Numbered from the stretch's first letter, positions 26,807-35,875 are shown. The stretch: DNA of 64,000 bases from an uncultured Alphaproteobacteria bacterium (GCA_951812805.1 CATOSZ010000001.1:1178001-1242000); one strand, 5' to 3'. Translations and numbers: made by a program. The notes: generated from the letters alone by a model not told the origin.

Positions 26807-28036
26807 TTACTCGAAATCGGCGTTGACCAGGTTGATGCAGGCGCCCAGCAGCTCGTTCTCCGCATCCAGCACGTTGAGCGCGGTTTCCTTGCCCGCCTCG
26901 CGCAGCTTCTGCCGCGCCTCGAACACCTCCGCCGCGATCGTCACCGCGTTCGACAGCAGCTCGCGGCGGGTATTCGCGCTCTCCATCTGGTGCCAGGCGA
27001 AGGAGACTTCCTCCCGGCTCTTGCGGTCGACGAAGCGCGCGTTCTCCACCGCTGCGGAATATTCAGCCGCCGCCTGGCTCACCCGCGATTTCGTCTTGAA
27101 GCCGCTGAACAACTCCCACGTCACCCGCGCCATCACCGCCGCGTCGCGCCGCTTGCCCTCGACGCCGTCGACGTTGCTCTCCCAGTTGTGCTGGCCGACC
27201 AGGTCGAGCTTCGGGAAGTAGCCGCTTCTGGCCGAACGCCGCAGCGCGTTCGCCCGGTCGATCTGCCGCTGGCTCGTCAGCACCGCGGGGTGCGAGGCCG
27301 ACAGCTCCTCGAACGCGGTCCCCACGCTCGCCGGCAAGGCCGCCTCCGGCAGCGCCGGGGGTTGCATGCTGCGCAGGCTCGCCGGGTGGCCGAAGACCTG
27401 CTGGTAGCGGCTGAGCGCATCCGCCCGCGAGGTTTCGAACGCCGTGCGGCGTTCCTTCGAAACCTGCAACCGCGACTTCGCCAGCAGGACATCCACCTTG
27501 ATGCCCGAGCCGCGCTTCACCCGCTCGTCCTCCAGGCTCAGCTGCTCGCGGATCGTCGCCTCGTTCGCCTGGCTCAGCGCCACCAGCGTGCCCTGGCGCA
27601 GGACGTCGAGATAGGTCGTCGCCGCCTCCAGGATCACCGCCTGCACCGTGCCGCGATGCGATTGCGAGGCCACGTTCGTCGCCTGGCGCGCCGCGCTCAA
27701 CTCCCCCGTCGAACGGAAACCGTCGAACAGGTTCATGGTCAGGAAGACCGAGTTGGACATCCGTTCGGTCTTGAACTCGCTGCCCGCCGCCCGGGTCGCC
27801 GGACTGTCCGTCTGCTCGACGCCGACGTCGCCGGTCGCGGTCAGGGTCGGCAGAAAGTCACCCTTCGCGACCCCCTCCCCCGCCCGGGACGAGCGCACCG
27901 CGGCACCCGACGCCTGCAGGCGTGGATGATCGTTCAGGAGAACGTCGAGCTCGTTCACAAACGTGCCCGCCGATGCCGGCGTCGATAGGGTCGCCCCGAC
28001 CACGACACCCAATACTGGAAGAATTCGCATGCCCAT
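26807..28036 (-). CDS. TolC-family outer membrane channel protein
   Basis: This 409-residue protein has a signal peptide (ILPVLGVVVGATLSTPASA) and the duplicated TolC pattern: helical coiled-coil segments alternating with strands (PTLTATGDVGVEQ, MNLFDGFRS, FPKLDLVGQHNW, VTWELFSGFKT) and an ENELLGACINLVNADFE end. It would form the outer-membrane tunnel for type I export. ATG 28036 is used; 28030 is also possible. It lies 189 bases upstream of the RTX gene on the same strand and is divergent from the cyclodeaminase-family gene. Confidence 0.88.
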   Translation of the reverse strand: MGMRILPVLGVVVGATLSTPASAGTFVNELDVLLNDHPRLQASGAAVRSSRAGEGVAKGDFLPTLTATGDVGVEQTDSPATRAAGSEFKTERMSNSVFLTMNLFDGFRSTGELSAARQATNVASQSHRGTVQAVILEAATTYLDVLRQGTLVALSQANEATIREQLSLEDERVKRGSGIKVDVLLAKSRLQVSKERRTAFETSRADALSRYQQVFGHPASLRSMQPPALPEAALPASVGTAFEELSASHPAVLTSQRQIDRANALRRSARSGYFPKLDLVGQHNWESNVDGVEGKRRDAAVMARVTWELFSGFKTKSRVSQAAAEYSAAVENARFVDRKSREEVSFAWHQMESANTRRELLSNAVTIAAEVFEARQKLREAGKETALNVLDAENELLGACINLVNADFE

Positions 28037-28261
28037 CGCCCCCGCAGGAAATTGGCCAATACCGTCAAAGGATTCACAGTTAAATCTAAACGATTCACGC
28101 CGCCCCGCCAAGAAAGTCGGGTGGAAATTCCGGTGAGGGTTCAACGGTGTGGCAAAATCACCCACCCTGTATTGACGTGACGGATTGATGACATGGCTGT
28201 GTCTTGTCCCGTCCAGACCCGCTGGTATGGTAGGTTTCACAACAGCCGAAGGAACAAGTCC

Positions 28262-29281
28262 ATGGCCGATGGAATCGACCTCCTGATCCTGTCGAAGGAG
28301 GATGTCGACGCGCTGGAGCTGACGCTCAGTGAGATGATGGATGCGATCGAAGACGGCCTGCGCGCCCATGGGCAGGACAAGGTCATCATGCCTTCGAAGG
28401 ATCACCTGGTGCTCGATTACCCGGCCAAGCTGTTCAACGTGCTCAAAGGCTACGTCGAACCCGCGGGCTATGCCGGCACCAAGATCATCAGCGATTTTCA
28501 CCAGAACTTCCGCCACGGCCTGCCGAGCGAGCTGGCCGTCATCACGCTGTTCGACCCCGAGACCGGCGCGCCGGTGGCGATCGTCAACGGCACGTCGACG
28601 ACCTGGATGCGGACCGGCGCGGTGACCGCCGTCGGCGCCAAGTACCTCGCCTGCGAGAAGCCCCGCGTGCTCGGCCACATCGGTGCGCGCGGCACCGCCT
28701 GGTACAACGTCGAAATGCTGGACCAGCTGTTCGACTTCGAAGAGATCCGCGTGACCAGCGCGCGGCCCGAAAGCCGCGAGCGCTTCGCCGATATCCTGAC
28801 GCAACGCATGGGCAAACGGATCACCGTCTGCGAGACGGCGAAGGAGACCGTCGCCGACGCCGACATCATCATCGACGCCTCGCGCTTGCTGGAGCATGAG
28901 ATTCTCGTCGCGGAAGAGGACGTGAAGCCCGGCTGCCTGCTGCAACCCTACGGGGCCGTGCTGTCGGTCGAGCCGAGCCTGCCCTTCAGTGCCGACAAGT
29001 TCATTGTCGACGACTGGAACCAGTGCAAGAAATCGGAATACGGCCAGTTTGCCGGACTGGTGCAGGCGGGCGAACTGCGCGACGAACATTGCTACGGCGA
29101 GATCGGCGAGATCGTCGCCGGCCTGAAGCCAGGCCGTGAGAGCCAGGACGAACGCATCGTCTTCTGGCACAAGGGCTTCGCCATTTCCGACATCATGATC
29201 GCCGCGCTCTGCGTCGAGAAGGCCCGCACCCGCGGCATCGGCACGACCGTGCCGTTCTACAGCCATCCGGCCGACATGTAA
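28262..29281 (+). CDS. Ornithine cyclodeaminase / mu-crystallin family protein
   Basis: This 339-residue NAD(P)-dependent protein begins DLLILSKEDVDALEL and has the family catalytic region MPSKDHL...GGTK-like KIISDF, NGTSTTWMRTGAVTAVGAKYLA and the dinucleotide loop GHIGARGTAWYN. Members include ornithine cyclodeaminase, alanine dehydrogenase and ketimine reductase, so the reaction is open. ATG at 28262 (MADGID) is preferred over an in-frame start at 28193, which gives an unrelated leader. The MttB-family gene follows after five bases, so they probably act together. Confidence 0.82.
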   Translation: MADGIDLLILSKEDVDALELTLSEMMDAIEDGLRAHGQDKVIMPSKDHLVLDYPAKLFNVLKGYVEPAGYAGTKIISDFHQNFRHGLPSELAVITLFDPETGAPVAIVNGTSTTWMRTGAVTAVGAKYLACEKPRVLGHIGARGTAWYNVEMLDQLFDFEEIRVTSARPESRERFADILTQRMGKRITVCETAKETVADADIIIDASRLLEHEILVAEEDVKPGCLLQPYGAVLSVEPSLPFSADKFIVDDWNQCKKSEYGQFAGLVQAGELRDEHCYGEIGEIVAGLKPGRESQDERIVFWHKGFAISDIMIAALCVEKARTRGIGTTVPFYSHPADM

Positions 29282-29286
29282 CCCCG

Positions 29287-30837
29287 GTGGCGCGTAGCGG
29301 TAGACGAGGCGGCAGGAGCGCGCGGCTCGACCGGCGCGCGGCACTTCACGCTCGCAACGACTATCCGGGTTTGCATCACCGCCCGCCCTTCCGCAGCGTA
29401 CTCGGCGCGGACGGCGCCCGTAGGCTCGACCGGGCGGCACGGCGGATCCTCGACGAGGTCGGCATCGTCTTCGATTGGGACCAGGCCCGCGACCGACTGG
29501 CTGCGGCCGGCGCCCGCGTTGTCGAGGACCGCGTCTATTTGGACGATGCGACGATAGACCGGGCCCTGGCACAGGCACCCGACCGCTTCACCTTGCACAG
29601 CCCGGCGGGCCTGGCCGATGCCGAGGTCGGCGGCGGACAGGCCCGGACCATGCCGGTCGGCGGCGCCGCCTTCGCAGTCGACCTCGACGGCGTCCGCCGG
29701 CCCGGACGGCTTTGTGACCTCGCCGATTTTTCCCGGCTGAGCGCGGCGGCGGCGGAAATCGACGTGCAGGCACGCAAAGCGGTCGAAGCCCAGGACGTGG
29801 CGGTCGAGGCGCGTCATGTGGCCTGCTGGACGACACTCATGCGGCTGTGCGCCAAGCCGATCCAGGCAGGCATGGTGCTCGGCGCGCAAGAGGCCGAAGA
29901 CGTGCTGGAACTGCTGGCCGCTTTTCACGGCGGCGAAGACGCGATCCGCGACCGCCCGGTCGCGCAAGCGAGCGTCAACGTCAACAGCCCGCTGCGCTAC
30001 GACCAGGCGATGACCGAGGGCCTCGCCCGCTTCGCCGAATGGGGCCAGCCCGTGAAGCTGACGCCCTTCGTCATGGCGGGGTTGAGCGGGCCGAGCGCGC
30101 TCGCGGGCGCGCTGGCGCAGCACAATGCCGAGGTCCTGGCCGGCCTGGTGCTGGTGCAGGCGATCCGGCCGGGCACGCCCGTGCTCTATGGCTGTGCCAC
30201 CTCGAACCTCGATCTCAGGACCGGGATGCCGGCCTCGGCCAGCCCGGAAAGCGCCCGGGCCGTCGCGGCGACCGCCGAGCTCGCGCGCTTTTACGGATTG
30301 CCGAGCCGGGGCGGCGGCGCGCTGACGGACTCTTCCCGCCCCGATGCCCAATCGCAGATGGAGCGGGCCCTGGCACTTGCCAATACGCTCGACTGCGGCG
30401 TCGACTTCATCATGCATGCGGCGGGCGGACTGGAGGCTTATCTCACCAGCTCGAAGGTGCAGTTCGTCGTCGACCTCGAAATCCTGCGCTGGCTCGCCGC
30501 GGCCCGCGCCGAGATCGACATCAATGACGAAACGTTGCGACTGGACGAGATCGCCCGGGTCGGTCCCGGTGGCCAGTTCATCGACACGACGGAGACCTTG
30601 GCCGGCTTCGAGACCGCGTTCTGGCAACCCCGCCTCGCGCAGCGCGCAAGCTACGAGCAGATGAGCGACGCGGGCGCGGAAGACATGCTGGCCCGCGCGA
30701 CGACCCGGGCGCGGGAGATGATCGAGAGCCATGCCCTGCCGGAATATCCCGACGGCACGCTTGGGCGGCTGGAAAACGCGGCGCAGCAGATCTGCCGGCG
30801 CCGTGGCCTGGATATGAGCTGGGAAGCGCTGATTTAG
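29287..30837 (+). CDS. Trimethylamine methyltransferase (MttB) family protein, non-pyrrolysine type
   Basis: This 516-residue protein of the MttB superfamily has an N-terminal LDRAARRILDEVGI, a central HNAEVLAGLVLVQAIRPGTPVLYG and a C-terminal ARVGPGGQFIDTTETL...FWQPRL. There is no in-frame TAG before the terminal TAG, so it lacks pyrrolysine. Such homologues demethylate quaternary amines such as glycine betaine onto a corrinoid protein in characterised cases. No corrinoid protein gene is adjacent, which leaves the acceptor unresolved. The start is GTG at 29287. It converges with the VWA gene, overlapping by four bases. Confidence 0.88.
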   Translation: MARSGRRGGRSARLDRRAALHARNDYPGLHHRPPFRSVLGADGARRLDRAARRILDEVGIVFDWDQARDRLAAAGARVVEDRVYLDDATIDRALAQAPDRFTLHSPAGLADAEVGGGQARTMPVGGAAFAVDLDGVRRPGRLCDLADFSRLSAAAAEIDVQARKAVEAQDVAVEARHVACWTTLMRLCAKPIQAGMVLGAQEAEDVLELLAAFHGGEDAIRDRPVAQASVNVNSPLRYDQAMTEGLARFAEWGQPVKLTPFVMAGLSGPSALAGALAQHNAEVLAGLVLVQAIRPGTPVLYGCATSNLDLRTGMPASASPESARAVAATAELARFYGLPSRGGGALTDSSRPDAQSQMERALALANTLDCGVDFIMHAAGGLEAYLTSSKVQFVVDLEILRWLAAARAEIDINDETLRLDEIARVGPGGQFIDTTETLAGFETAFWQPRLAQRASYEQMSDAGAEDMLARATTRAREMIESHALPEYPDGTLGRLENAAQQICRRRGLDMSWEALI

Positions 30838-32012
30838 CGGTTGAGCTCACGCATGCCGCGGTCGAGGCCGTCGAGGGTCAGCGGGAACATGCGGCTGCCC
30901 ATGATCTGTTCCAGCATCTCGAGGCTAGGCGTATAGCGCCAGTGCCGCTCCGGCACCGGGTTCAGCCAGACCGAATGCTTGAAGTGATCCAGCATCCGGG
31001 TCATCCAGATTTGTCCCGGCTCTTCGTTCCAGTGCTCGACGCTGCCGCCCGGATAGACCACTTCATAGGGGCTCATGGTGGCATCGCCGACGAAGACCAG
31101 CTTCCAGTCGGGGCCGTAAGTGTGCAGCAGCTGCCAGGTCGGGATGACCTCGGCGTGGCGACGGCGATTGTCCTTCCAGACCCGCTCGTACAGGCAGTTG
31201 TGGAAGTAGTAGTACTCCAGGTGCTTGAACTCGGCCCGGGCGGCGGAGAACAGCTCCTCGCAGGTGCGGATGTGATCGTCCATCGAGCCGCCGACGTCGA
31301 GCAGCAGCAGCACCTTGATGGCGTTGCGCCGTTCGGGCCGCATCTGAATGTCGATATAGCCGCCGTTGCTCGCCGTCGACTTGATGGTGCCGTCGAGGTC
31401 CAGCTCGTCGGGTGAGCCTTCGCGGGCGAAGCGGCGCAGGCGGCGCAGCGCTACCTTGATGTTCCGGGTGCCGAGCACGACGGAATCGTCGAAGTTGCGA
31501 AACTCACGCTTGTCCCAGACCTTGACCGCGCGTCGGTTGCGTGAGCCTTCCTGCCCGATGCGGATGCCTTCGGGATTGTAGCCGTAGGCGCCGAAGGGCG
31601 AGGTGCCGCCGGTGCCGATCCACTTGTTACCGCCCTGATGGCGGCCTTCCTGTTCCTCGAGGCGTTTCTTGAACTCCTCCATGATCTTTTCCCAGCCGCC
31701 GAGCGCCTCGATCTGCGACTTCTCCTCGTCGGTGAGGAACAGCTCGGTGAGCTTGCGCAGCCAATCCTCCGGAATCTCGACGCCGATCCCGTCCTCGTCC
31801 GGTTCCAACCCCTTGAAGACCTGGCCGAAGACCTGGTCGAACTTGTCGAGATTACGCTCGTCCTTCACCAGGGTGGCGCGGGAGAGATAGTAGAAGTTTT
31901 CGACGCTGTATTCCGGAATGCCGGCCTGCATGGCCTCCATCAGGGTCAGGTATTCCTTCAGGCTGACCGGGACCTTGCCCTTCTTCAGCTCGTAGAAAAA
32001 ATTGACCAGCAT
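30834..32012 (-). CDS. CoxE-like VWA domain protein
   Basis: This is a 392-residue soluble protein. An N-terminal helical region (MLVNFFYELKKGKVPVSLKEYL) precedes a charged linker and a von Willebrand A domain with a variant MIDAS motif DVGGSMDD (about residue 240), typical of CoxE-like proteins. It pairs with the MoxR ATPase gene upstream on the same strand. Such MoxR-VWA pairs act as chaperone or insertase modules for metal enzymes or complexes. IS1182 copy A now separates the two genes, and a perfect 34-bp hairpin lies just before its start. Confidence 0.87.
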   Translation of the reverse strand: MLVNFFYELKKGKVPVSLKEYLTLMEAMQAGIPEYSVENFYYLSRATLVKDERNLDKFDQVFGQVFKGLEPDEDGIGVEIPEDWLRKLTELFLTDEEKSQIEALGGWEKIMEEFKKRLEEQEGRHQGGNKWIGTGGTSPFGAYGYNPEGIRIGQEGSRNRRAVKVWDKREFRNFDDSVVLGTRNIKVALRRLRRFAREGSPDELDLDGTIKSTASNGGYIDIQMRPERRNAIKVLLLLDVGGSMDDHIRTCEELFSAARAEFKHLEYYYFHNCLYERVWKDNRRRHAEVIPTWQLLHTYGPDWKLVFVGDATMSPYEVVYPGGSVEHWNEEPGQIWMTRMLDHFKHSVWLNPVPERHWRYTPSLEMLEQIMGSRMFPLTLDGLDRGMRELNR

Positions 32013-32039
32013 GGGGAACTCCCGTGAAATTATCGGTTT

Positions 32040-32123
32040 GCCCGGCCGGCCCGCGCCCCCGTCCCAACCACCCGTGGAGTGTACCCTTGGGGTGGTTGGG
32101 ACGGGGGCGCGGGCCGGCCGGGC
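32040..32123. repeat. Perfect 34-bp inverted repeat with 16-base loop
   Basis: The arms 32040-32073 and 32090-32123 are exact reverse complements and almost wholly G/C apart from a short AACCA/TGGTT block. The pair fills most of the 120 bases between the original moxR stop and the VWA start. No T-run follows on either strand, so it is not a standard terminator. Confidence 0.9.
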
Positions 32124-32132
32124 GCCCTAAAA

Positions 32133-32167
32133 CTAATTCCCGGCACCCTCGCGGCGCGCCAGGAAGG
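32133..32167 (-). pseudogene. Detached 3' end of the moxR-like gene
   Basis: Read on the minus strand after the IS and one CTAG copy, it gives in-frame FLARREGAGN and a TAG stop. These are the residues that followed ERLA in the intact ATPase before IS1182 inserted. Confidence 0.75.
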
Positions 32168-32171
32168 CTAG
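32168..32171. repeat. CTAG target duplication, IS1182 copy A left
   Basis: This 4-bp CTAG is repeated at 33716-33719. One copy restores the moxR reading frame, which supports its being a target duplication. Confidence 0.7.
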
Positions 32172-33715
32172 CAGCCTGTCGGACTCGGGCATGCAAGGAT
32201 TGGTAAGATTGGCTTGGCGGGCGTCGATGTCATGGATTTACCCCCATGAAGTTGCGAACGCGGGTTGGCCCGCCCGTTCAGGCGTGGCTGAGGACGAACA
32301 TCCGCTTGATGTTCCAGGAGAGCGTGGCCAAGGTCCATTCCCCCTTCGCCTTGTCGAGGCCGCGCAGGCTGAACTGACGCAAGCCCATCACCGATTTGAT
32401 GATGCCGAACACCGGCTCCGGCGTCTGCTTGCGAAGCGCGTAGAGCGCCCGGCCCTCGGGTGTGGCCAGGCGATGGCACATCGCCTCGAGCGGCGTCGGA
32501 TCCTCGGGCGCTGGCGGCGCCTCGGCGAAGCGGTCCCGCCAGGAAAGATGGTGGTGCTCCCGGCCGAGCGCGATCAGCGGCGCGATCTCCGCTTCCCCGC
32601 AGGCCTCGACGTTGGCCTGGCTGAAGTAGCCGCTGTCCGCCAACAGGGTCTCGACCTCGCCAAGCCCGTCCGGCAGGCCGGCGAGTGCTTCGAGCGTCGG
32701 TTCGATCTGCTGCTTGTCGTTCGCCGCCTGCACCACGTCGGCGCTGACCACCAGCAGGCTGCCGGCGGCCACCGCAGCCTGGGCGTTGTAGCACTGCTCG
32801 AAGCCGCCGCCGGCCACCGGCATGATGCGCGAGTCCGGGTCCGTCAGGTTGACCTGGTCCTTCGCCCGTGGCCCCGGCTCCGGCGGCTTCGGTGGCCGCC
32901 CGCCCGGCTTGCGGCCGGTCCGCGTTTCCTTCGCCTCGCGGGCTGCCAGCTTCTCTTCGTACTCCGCCTGCTCCCGCGCATGACGCTCGGCCGCCCGCGC
33001 CTCGATCTCCGCCTTCGCCGCGGCGATCGCCGCCAGCCGGTCCTCGCGCCGTGCCAGCTCCTCCGGCACGCTCATGCCGTCGGGAACCTCGGACCGGTCC
33101 GCCGCTTCCGCCAACGCCATCAACTCCGCCACCTCGGCCCGCAGCCGGGCTTCGATCTCGCCCGCACGCTGCCACGACAGGGCGCTGTGCCGGCTCGCGT
33201 CGGCATGGATCTTCGTCCCGTCCAGCGCCACCGTGCCCAGTTGCAGCATGCCGGCCTGCCGCGCCAGCAGCAGAACCTGCACGAACAGCCCCTCGATCAG
33301 CGGCAGGAAGCGACGGCGGAACGTGGCGATCGTGTCGTGGTCGGGGTGGTCGTTTGCCGCGATGAAGCGGAAGGCCACCGAATCATAGCTCGCCCGCTCC
33401 AGCTTCCGGCTGGAATGCACCCCCGTCGCGTAGCCGTAGATCAGCAGGCCCAGCAGGACGCTCGGGTGATGCGCCGCCGAGCCCGAACCACGATAGGCCT
33501 TCACGAACGCAGAGAGATCCAGCTGCTCCAGCACATCGACCACGAAGCGCGCCAGATGACGATCAGGCAGCCATTCGTCCACCGAAGGCGGCAGAAGATA
33601 GCTGGTCTCCCGGTCAACCTGTCGAAAGTTGCTCATCACAAAATCACCGCGCAGGAGAGAATCAGACCGTGACAGTGAATCTCATCTCGAAACTCGGCTC
33701 AAGTCCGACAGGCTG
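32172..33715 (-). mobile_element. IS1182-family insertion sequence, copy A
   Basis: This 1,544-bp element has terminal inverted repeats GCAGCCTGTCGGACT (left) and AGTCCGACAGGCTGC (right) and one transposase gene. It inserted in the last codons of the moxR-like gene. The element at 51584-53127 has the same length, the same predicted protein and apparently the same bases. Confidence 0.9.
32278..33639 (-). CDS. IS1182-family transposase, copy A
   Basis: This is a 453-residue DDE transposase. An N-terminal DUF772-like region (SFDSVAFRFI-like: YDSVAFRFIAANDHPDHDTI) is followed by the first aspartate in TVALDGTKIHADAS, a long charged insert, the second aspartate in LLADSGYF and the glutamate region PEPVFGIIKSVMGLRQFSLRG. 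It is full length and apparently intact. The same protein is encoded at 51690-53051. Confidence 0.92.
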   Translation of the reverse strand: MMSNFRQVDRETSYLLPPSVDEWLPDRHLARFVVDVLEQLDLSAFVKAYRGSGSAAHHPSVLLGLLIYGYATGVHSSRKLERASYDSVAFRFIAANDHPDHDTIATFRRRFLPLIEGLFVQVLLLARQAGMLQLGTVALDGTKIHADASRHSALSWQRAGEIEARLRAEVAELMALAEAADRSEVPDGMSVPEELARREDRLAAIAAAKAEIEARAAERHAREQAEYEEKLAAREAKETRTGRKPGGRPPKPPEPGPRAKDQVNLTDPDSRIMPVAGGGFEQCYNAQAAVAAGSLLVVSADVVQAANDKQQIEPTLEALAGLPDGLGEVETLLADSGYFSQANVEACGEAEIAPLIALGREHHHLSWRDRFAEAPPAPEDPTPLEAMCHRLATPEGRALYALRKQTPEPVFGIIKSVMGLRQFSLRGLDKAKGEWTLATLSWNIKRMFVLSHA

Positions 33716-34532
33716 CTAGGCGTTCGAACAGATGCACGTCCTGTTCGTTCTTCAGCAGGGCGCCGTGCAGCGGCGGGATCAGCTTCTTCGGATCCTTGGT
33801 GCGCAGCACCTCGGGCGAGATTTCGTCCACCATCAACAGCTTCAACCAATCGAGCAGCTCGGAGGTCGACGGCTTCTTCTTCAGGCCCGGCACTTCGCGG
33901 ATCTCGTAGAAGACGTTCAAGGCTTCGCGCACCAGATCCTGCTGGATCGAGGGATAGTGCACGTCGATGATCTCCTGCATCGTCTCGCGCTCGGGGAAAC
34001 GGATGTAGTGGAAGAAGCAGCGGCGCAGGAAGGCGTCGGGCAGCTCCTTCTCGTTGTTAGAGGTGATGATGACGATCGGCCGGTGCGTCGCCTTGATCTC
34101 CTCGCGGGTCTCGTAGACGTGGAACTCCATGCGGTCGAGTTCCAGCAGCATGTCGTTCGGGAACTCGATATCCGCCTTGTCGACTTCGTCGATCAGCAGC
34201 ACGGGCGCCGCGTCGGCGACGAAGGCTTCCCAGAGCTTGCCGCGAATGATGTAGTTGGAGATGTCGTGCACGCGTTCGTCGCCGAGCTGCGAATCGCGCA
34301 AGCGCGAGACCGCGTCGTACTCGTAGAGGCCCTGCTGCGCCTTGGTGGTCGACTTCACGTGCCACTGGATCAGCGGCTTGTCCAGGGCCTTGGCGATCTC
34401 GTGCGCCAGGATGGTCTTGCCGGTGCCGGGCTCGCCCTTGACGAGAAGCGGGCGCTCCAGCGCGATCGCGGCATTGACCGCGACCATCAGGTCGTCGGTC
34501 GCGACATAGGTTTCCGTGCCGGTGAATTTCAT
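33699..34532 (-). CDS. MoxR-type AAA+ ATPase, C-terminus altered by IS1182
   Basis: This 277-residue ATPase has Walker A GEPGTGKT (residues 33-40), Walker B VLLIDEVDKAD (about 104-114), sensor 1 ITSNNEKELPDAFLRRC and a MoxR C-terminal lid. It partners the VWA protein. The IS end replaces the natural last ten residues (FLARREGAGN) with ACRT and a stop, so the core is intact and the protein may still work. ATG at 34532 (MKFTGTETYV) fits the family; an upstream extension to 34577 does not. Confidence 0.88.
   Translation of the reverse strand: MKFTGTETYVATDDLMVAVNAAIALERPLLVKGEPGTGKTILAHEIAKALDKPLIQWHVKSTTKAQQGLYEYDAVSRLRDSQLGDERVHDISNYIIRGKLWEAFVADAAPVLLIDEVDKADIEFPNDMLLELDRMEFHVYETREEIKATHRPIVIITSNNEKELPDAFLRRCFFHYIRFPERETMQEIIDVHYPSIQQDLVREALNVFYEIREVPGLKKKPSTSELLDWLKLLMVDEISPEVLRTKDPKKLIPPLHGALLKNEQDVHLFERLAACRT
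33716..33719. repeat. CTAG target duplication, IS1182 copy A right
   Basis: It matches 32168-32171 at the other end of copy A. Confidence 0.7.
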
Positions 34533-34632
34533 GACTGCTCTTGTGCGATGGTGATCGGGGGAAAGGCGGGCGGACAATAGGGCGCACCCGTCATCGGCGC
34601 AAGCCGGCGACGGGGACGACAGCCGACCCCTC

Positions 34633-34926
34633 TCAGTGCTTGTTGGCGGCGGCGAAGGCGGCTTTCTGCTCGGCCGTCGCTTCGGTCTGATACTTCTCGC
34701 GCCATTCGGCGAAGGGCATGCCGTAGACGATCTCCCGGCTCGCGTCCTTCGAGAGCTCGATGCCCTTCTCGCCCGCCGCGTCCTGGTACCAGTTGGAGAG
34801 GCAGTTGCGGCAGAAGCCGGAGAGGTTCATCAGGTCGATGTTCTGCACGTCGGTGCGTTCGCGCAGGTGCGCCACCAGACGGCGGAAGGCGGCGGCTTCG
34901 AGTTCCGTGCGGGTGCTGTCATCCAT
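34633..34926 (-). CDS. DUF1244 family protein
   Basis: This 97-residue protein has the conserved core LMNLSGFCRNCLSNWY and the IVYGMPFAEWREKYQ segment that define DUF1244, small helical proteins common in Proteobacteria with no established function. The two cysteines in FCRNC could bind metal. It lies 100 bases upstream of moxR on the same strand. Confidence 0.88.
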   Translation of the reverse strand: MDDSTRTELEAAAFRRLVAHLRERTDVQNIDLMNLSGFCRNCLSNWYQDAAGEKGIELSKDASREIVYGMPFAEWREKYQTEATAEQKAAFAAANKH

Positions 34927-34996
34927 TGGACGGCTCCTTCGATGTCGTTCGAGATCCGGTGTGTCGGAGACAATATAGACCGCGTCGCACCGGGCG

Positions 34997-35875
34997 TCAG
35001 CAGCCGGAATTGACGACGCCGTCCGGCAACTTCGTACGGCACAGCCGGGCGGTGGCGAAATCGACGTCGGAAATGTGGGCGCCGGTCAGGTCCGCATCGG
35101 TGAAATCCGCGCCGGTGACGTCGTTCGCCCAGAGAGTGACCTTGACCAACTGCGCGCCGATAAACTTGGCATTCTTCAGGTTGGTGGTCGGCAGGCGGGC
35201 GTCCGTCAGGTCCGCGCCGGTGAAATCCACGCCCGAGAAATCGCCGCCCGACAGATTGGCATCGAAGAGCTTCGCCCCGCGCAGGACCGAGCCCGAAAAA
35301 TCGGTTTCAGTGAGGCTGGCACGGCTGAGGTCCGCGCCGGTCAGGTCGGAGTCGGTGACCACCGCCAGATGCAAATTGGTGTGGGAGAAGTTCGCACCGA
35401 CCAGGTTGGCGAGCGGCAACTGCGCTTGCAGCATGTGCCCCCAGCTGAGGTTCGCGCCGGCCAGGTTGGCCTGGCGGAAGCTGGTCCCGCTCATGGAGGC
35501 CTCGTTCAGATTGGCACCGACCAGGCTGGCGCCATGCACCAGCGCCCGGTCGAGGCTGGCCCGTGTGAGATCGGCACCGTCGAGCCTGGCGGCACCCAGG
35601 TCGGTCCACCACAGGCTGGCGCCCACGAGATTGGCGCCGCGAAAATCCGCCGCGAAGAGTCCACTCCAGAACAGGCTGGCGCCCCTGAGATCCGCGCCGG
35701 CGAGCGCCGCGCCCGAGAGGTCTTCCCACCAGAGGCTGACCCCGCCGAGATCGCACTTCTCGCAGGCCCGCTCCGCTTCCAGCCGGGCGAGCGCGGCTTC
35801 GTCGAAGGCATGCCCCTCCCCCGTCGGCCACAGCGTGACCATCGCGGCGATCAAGGGCACGCAAAGCCATGCCAT
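34997..35875 (-). CDS. Exported pentapeptide-repeat protein
   Basis: This 292-residue protein has a hydrophobic signal segment (MAWLCVPLIAAMVTLWPTGEGHA), then about 40 tandem A(D/N)LxG-type pentapeptides (such as ADLRGASLFWSGLFAADFRGANL) forming a right-handed quadrilateral helix, and a short C-terminal cap. ATG at 35875 puts the signal peptide first; an in-frame upstream start at 35959 would overlap the livF-like stop. Function is unknown; some relatives are scaffolds or DNA mimics, but export argues against the latter. Confidence 0.8.
   Translation of the reverse strand: MAWLCVPLIAAMVTLWPTGEGHAFDEAALARLEAERACEKCDLGGVSLWWEDLSGAALAGADLRGASLFWSGLFAADFRGANLVGASLWWTDLGAARLDGADLTRASLDRALVHGASLVGANLNEASMSGTSFRQANLAGANLSWGHMLQAQLPLANLVGANFSHTNLHLAVVTDSDLTGADLSRASLTETDFSGSVLRGAKLFDANLSGGDFSGVDFTGADLTDARLPTTNLKNAKFIGAQLVKVTLWANDVTGADFTDADLTGAHISDVDFATARLCRTKLPDGVVNSGC

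Noticed and set aside
24395..27988. Very long plus-strand open frame (about 1,200 codons) opposite the RTX and TolC genes
   Set aside because: Its translation is arginine/alanine-rich, has no domain pattern and spans two unrelated minus-strand genes. High GC makes such antisense frames common.
28204..28231. Possible promoter TTGTCC-16-TATGGT before the cyclodeaminase-family gene
   Set aside because: Match to consensus is weak, and such pairs occur often; no supporting signal.
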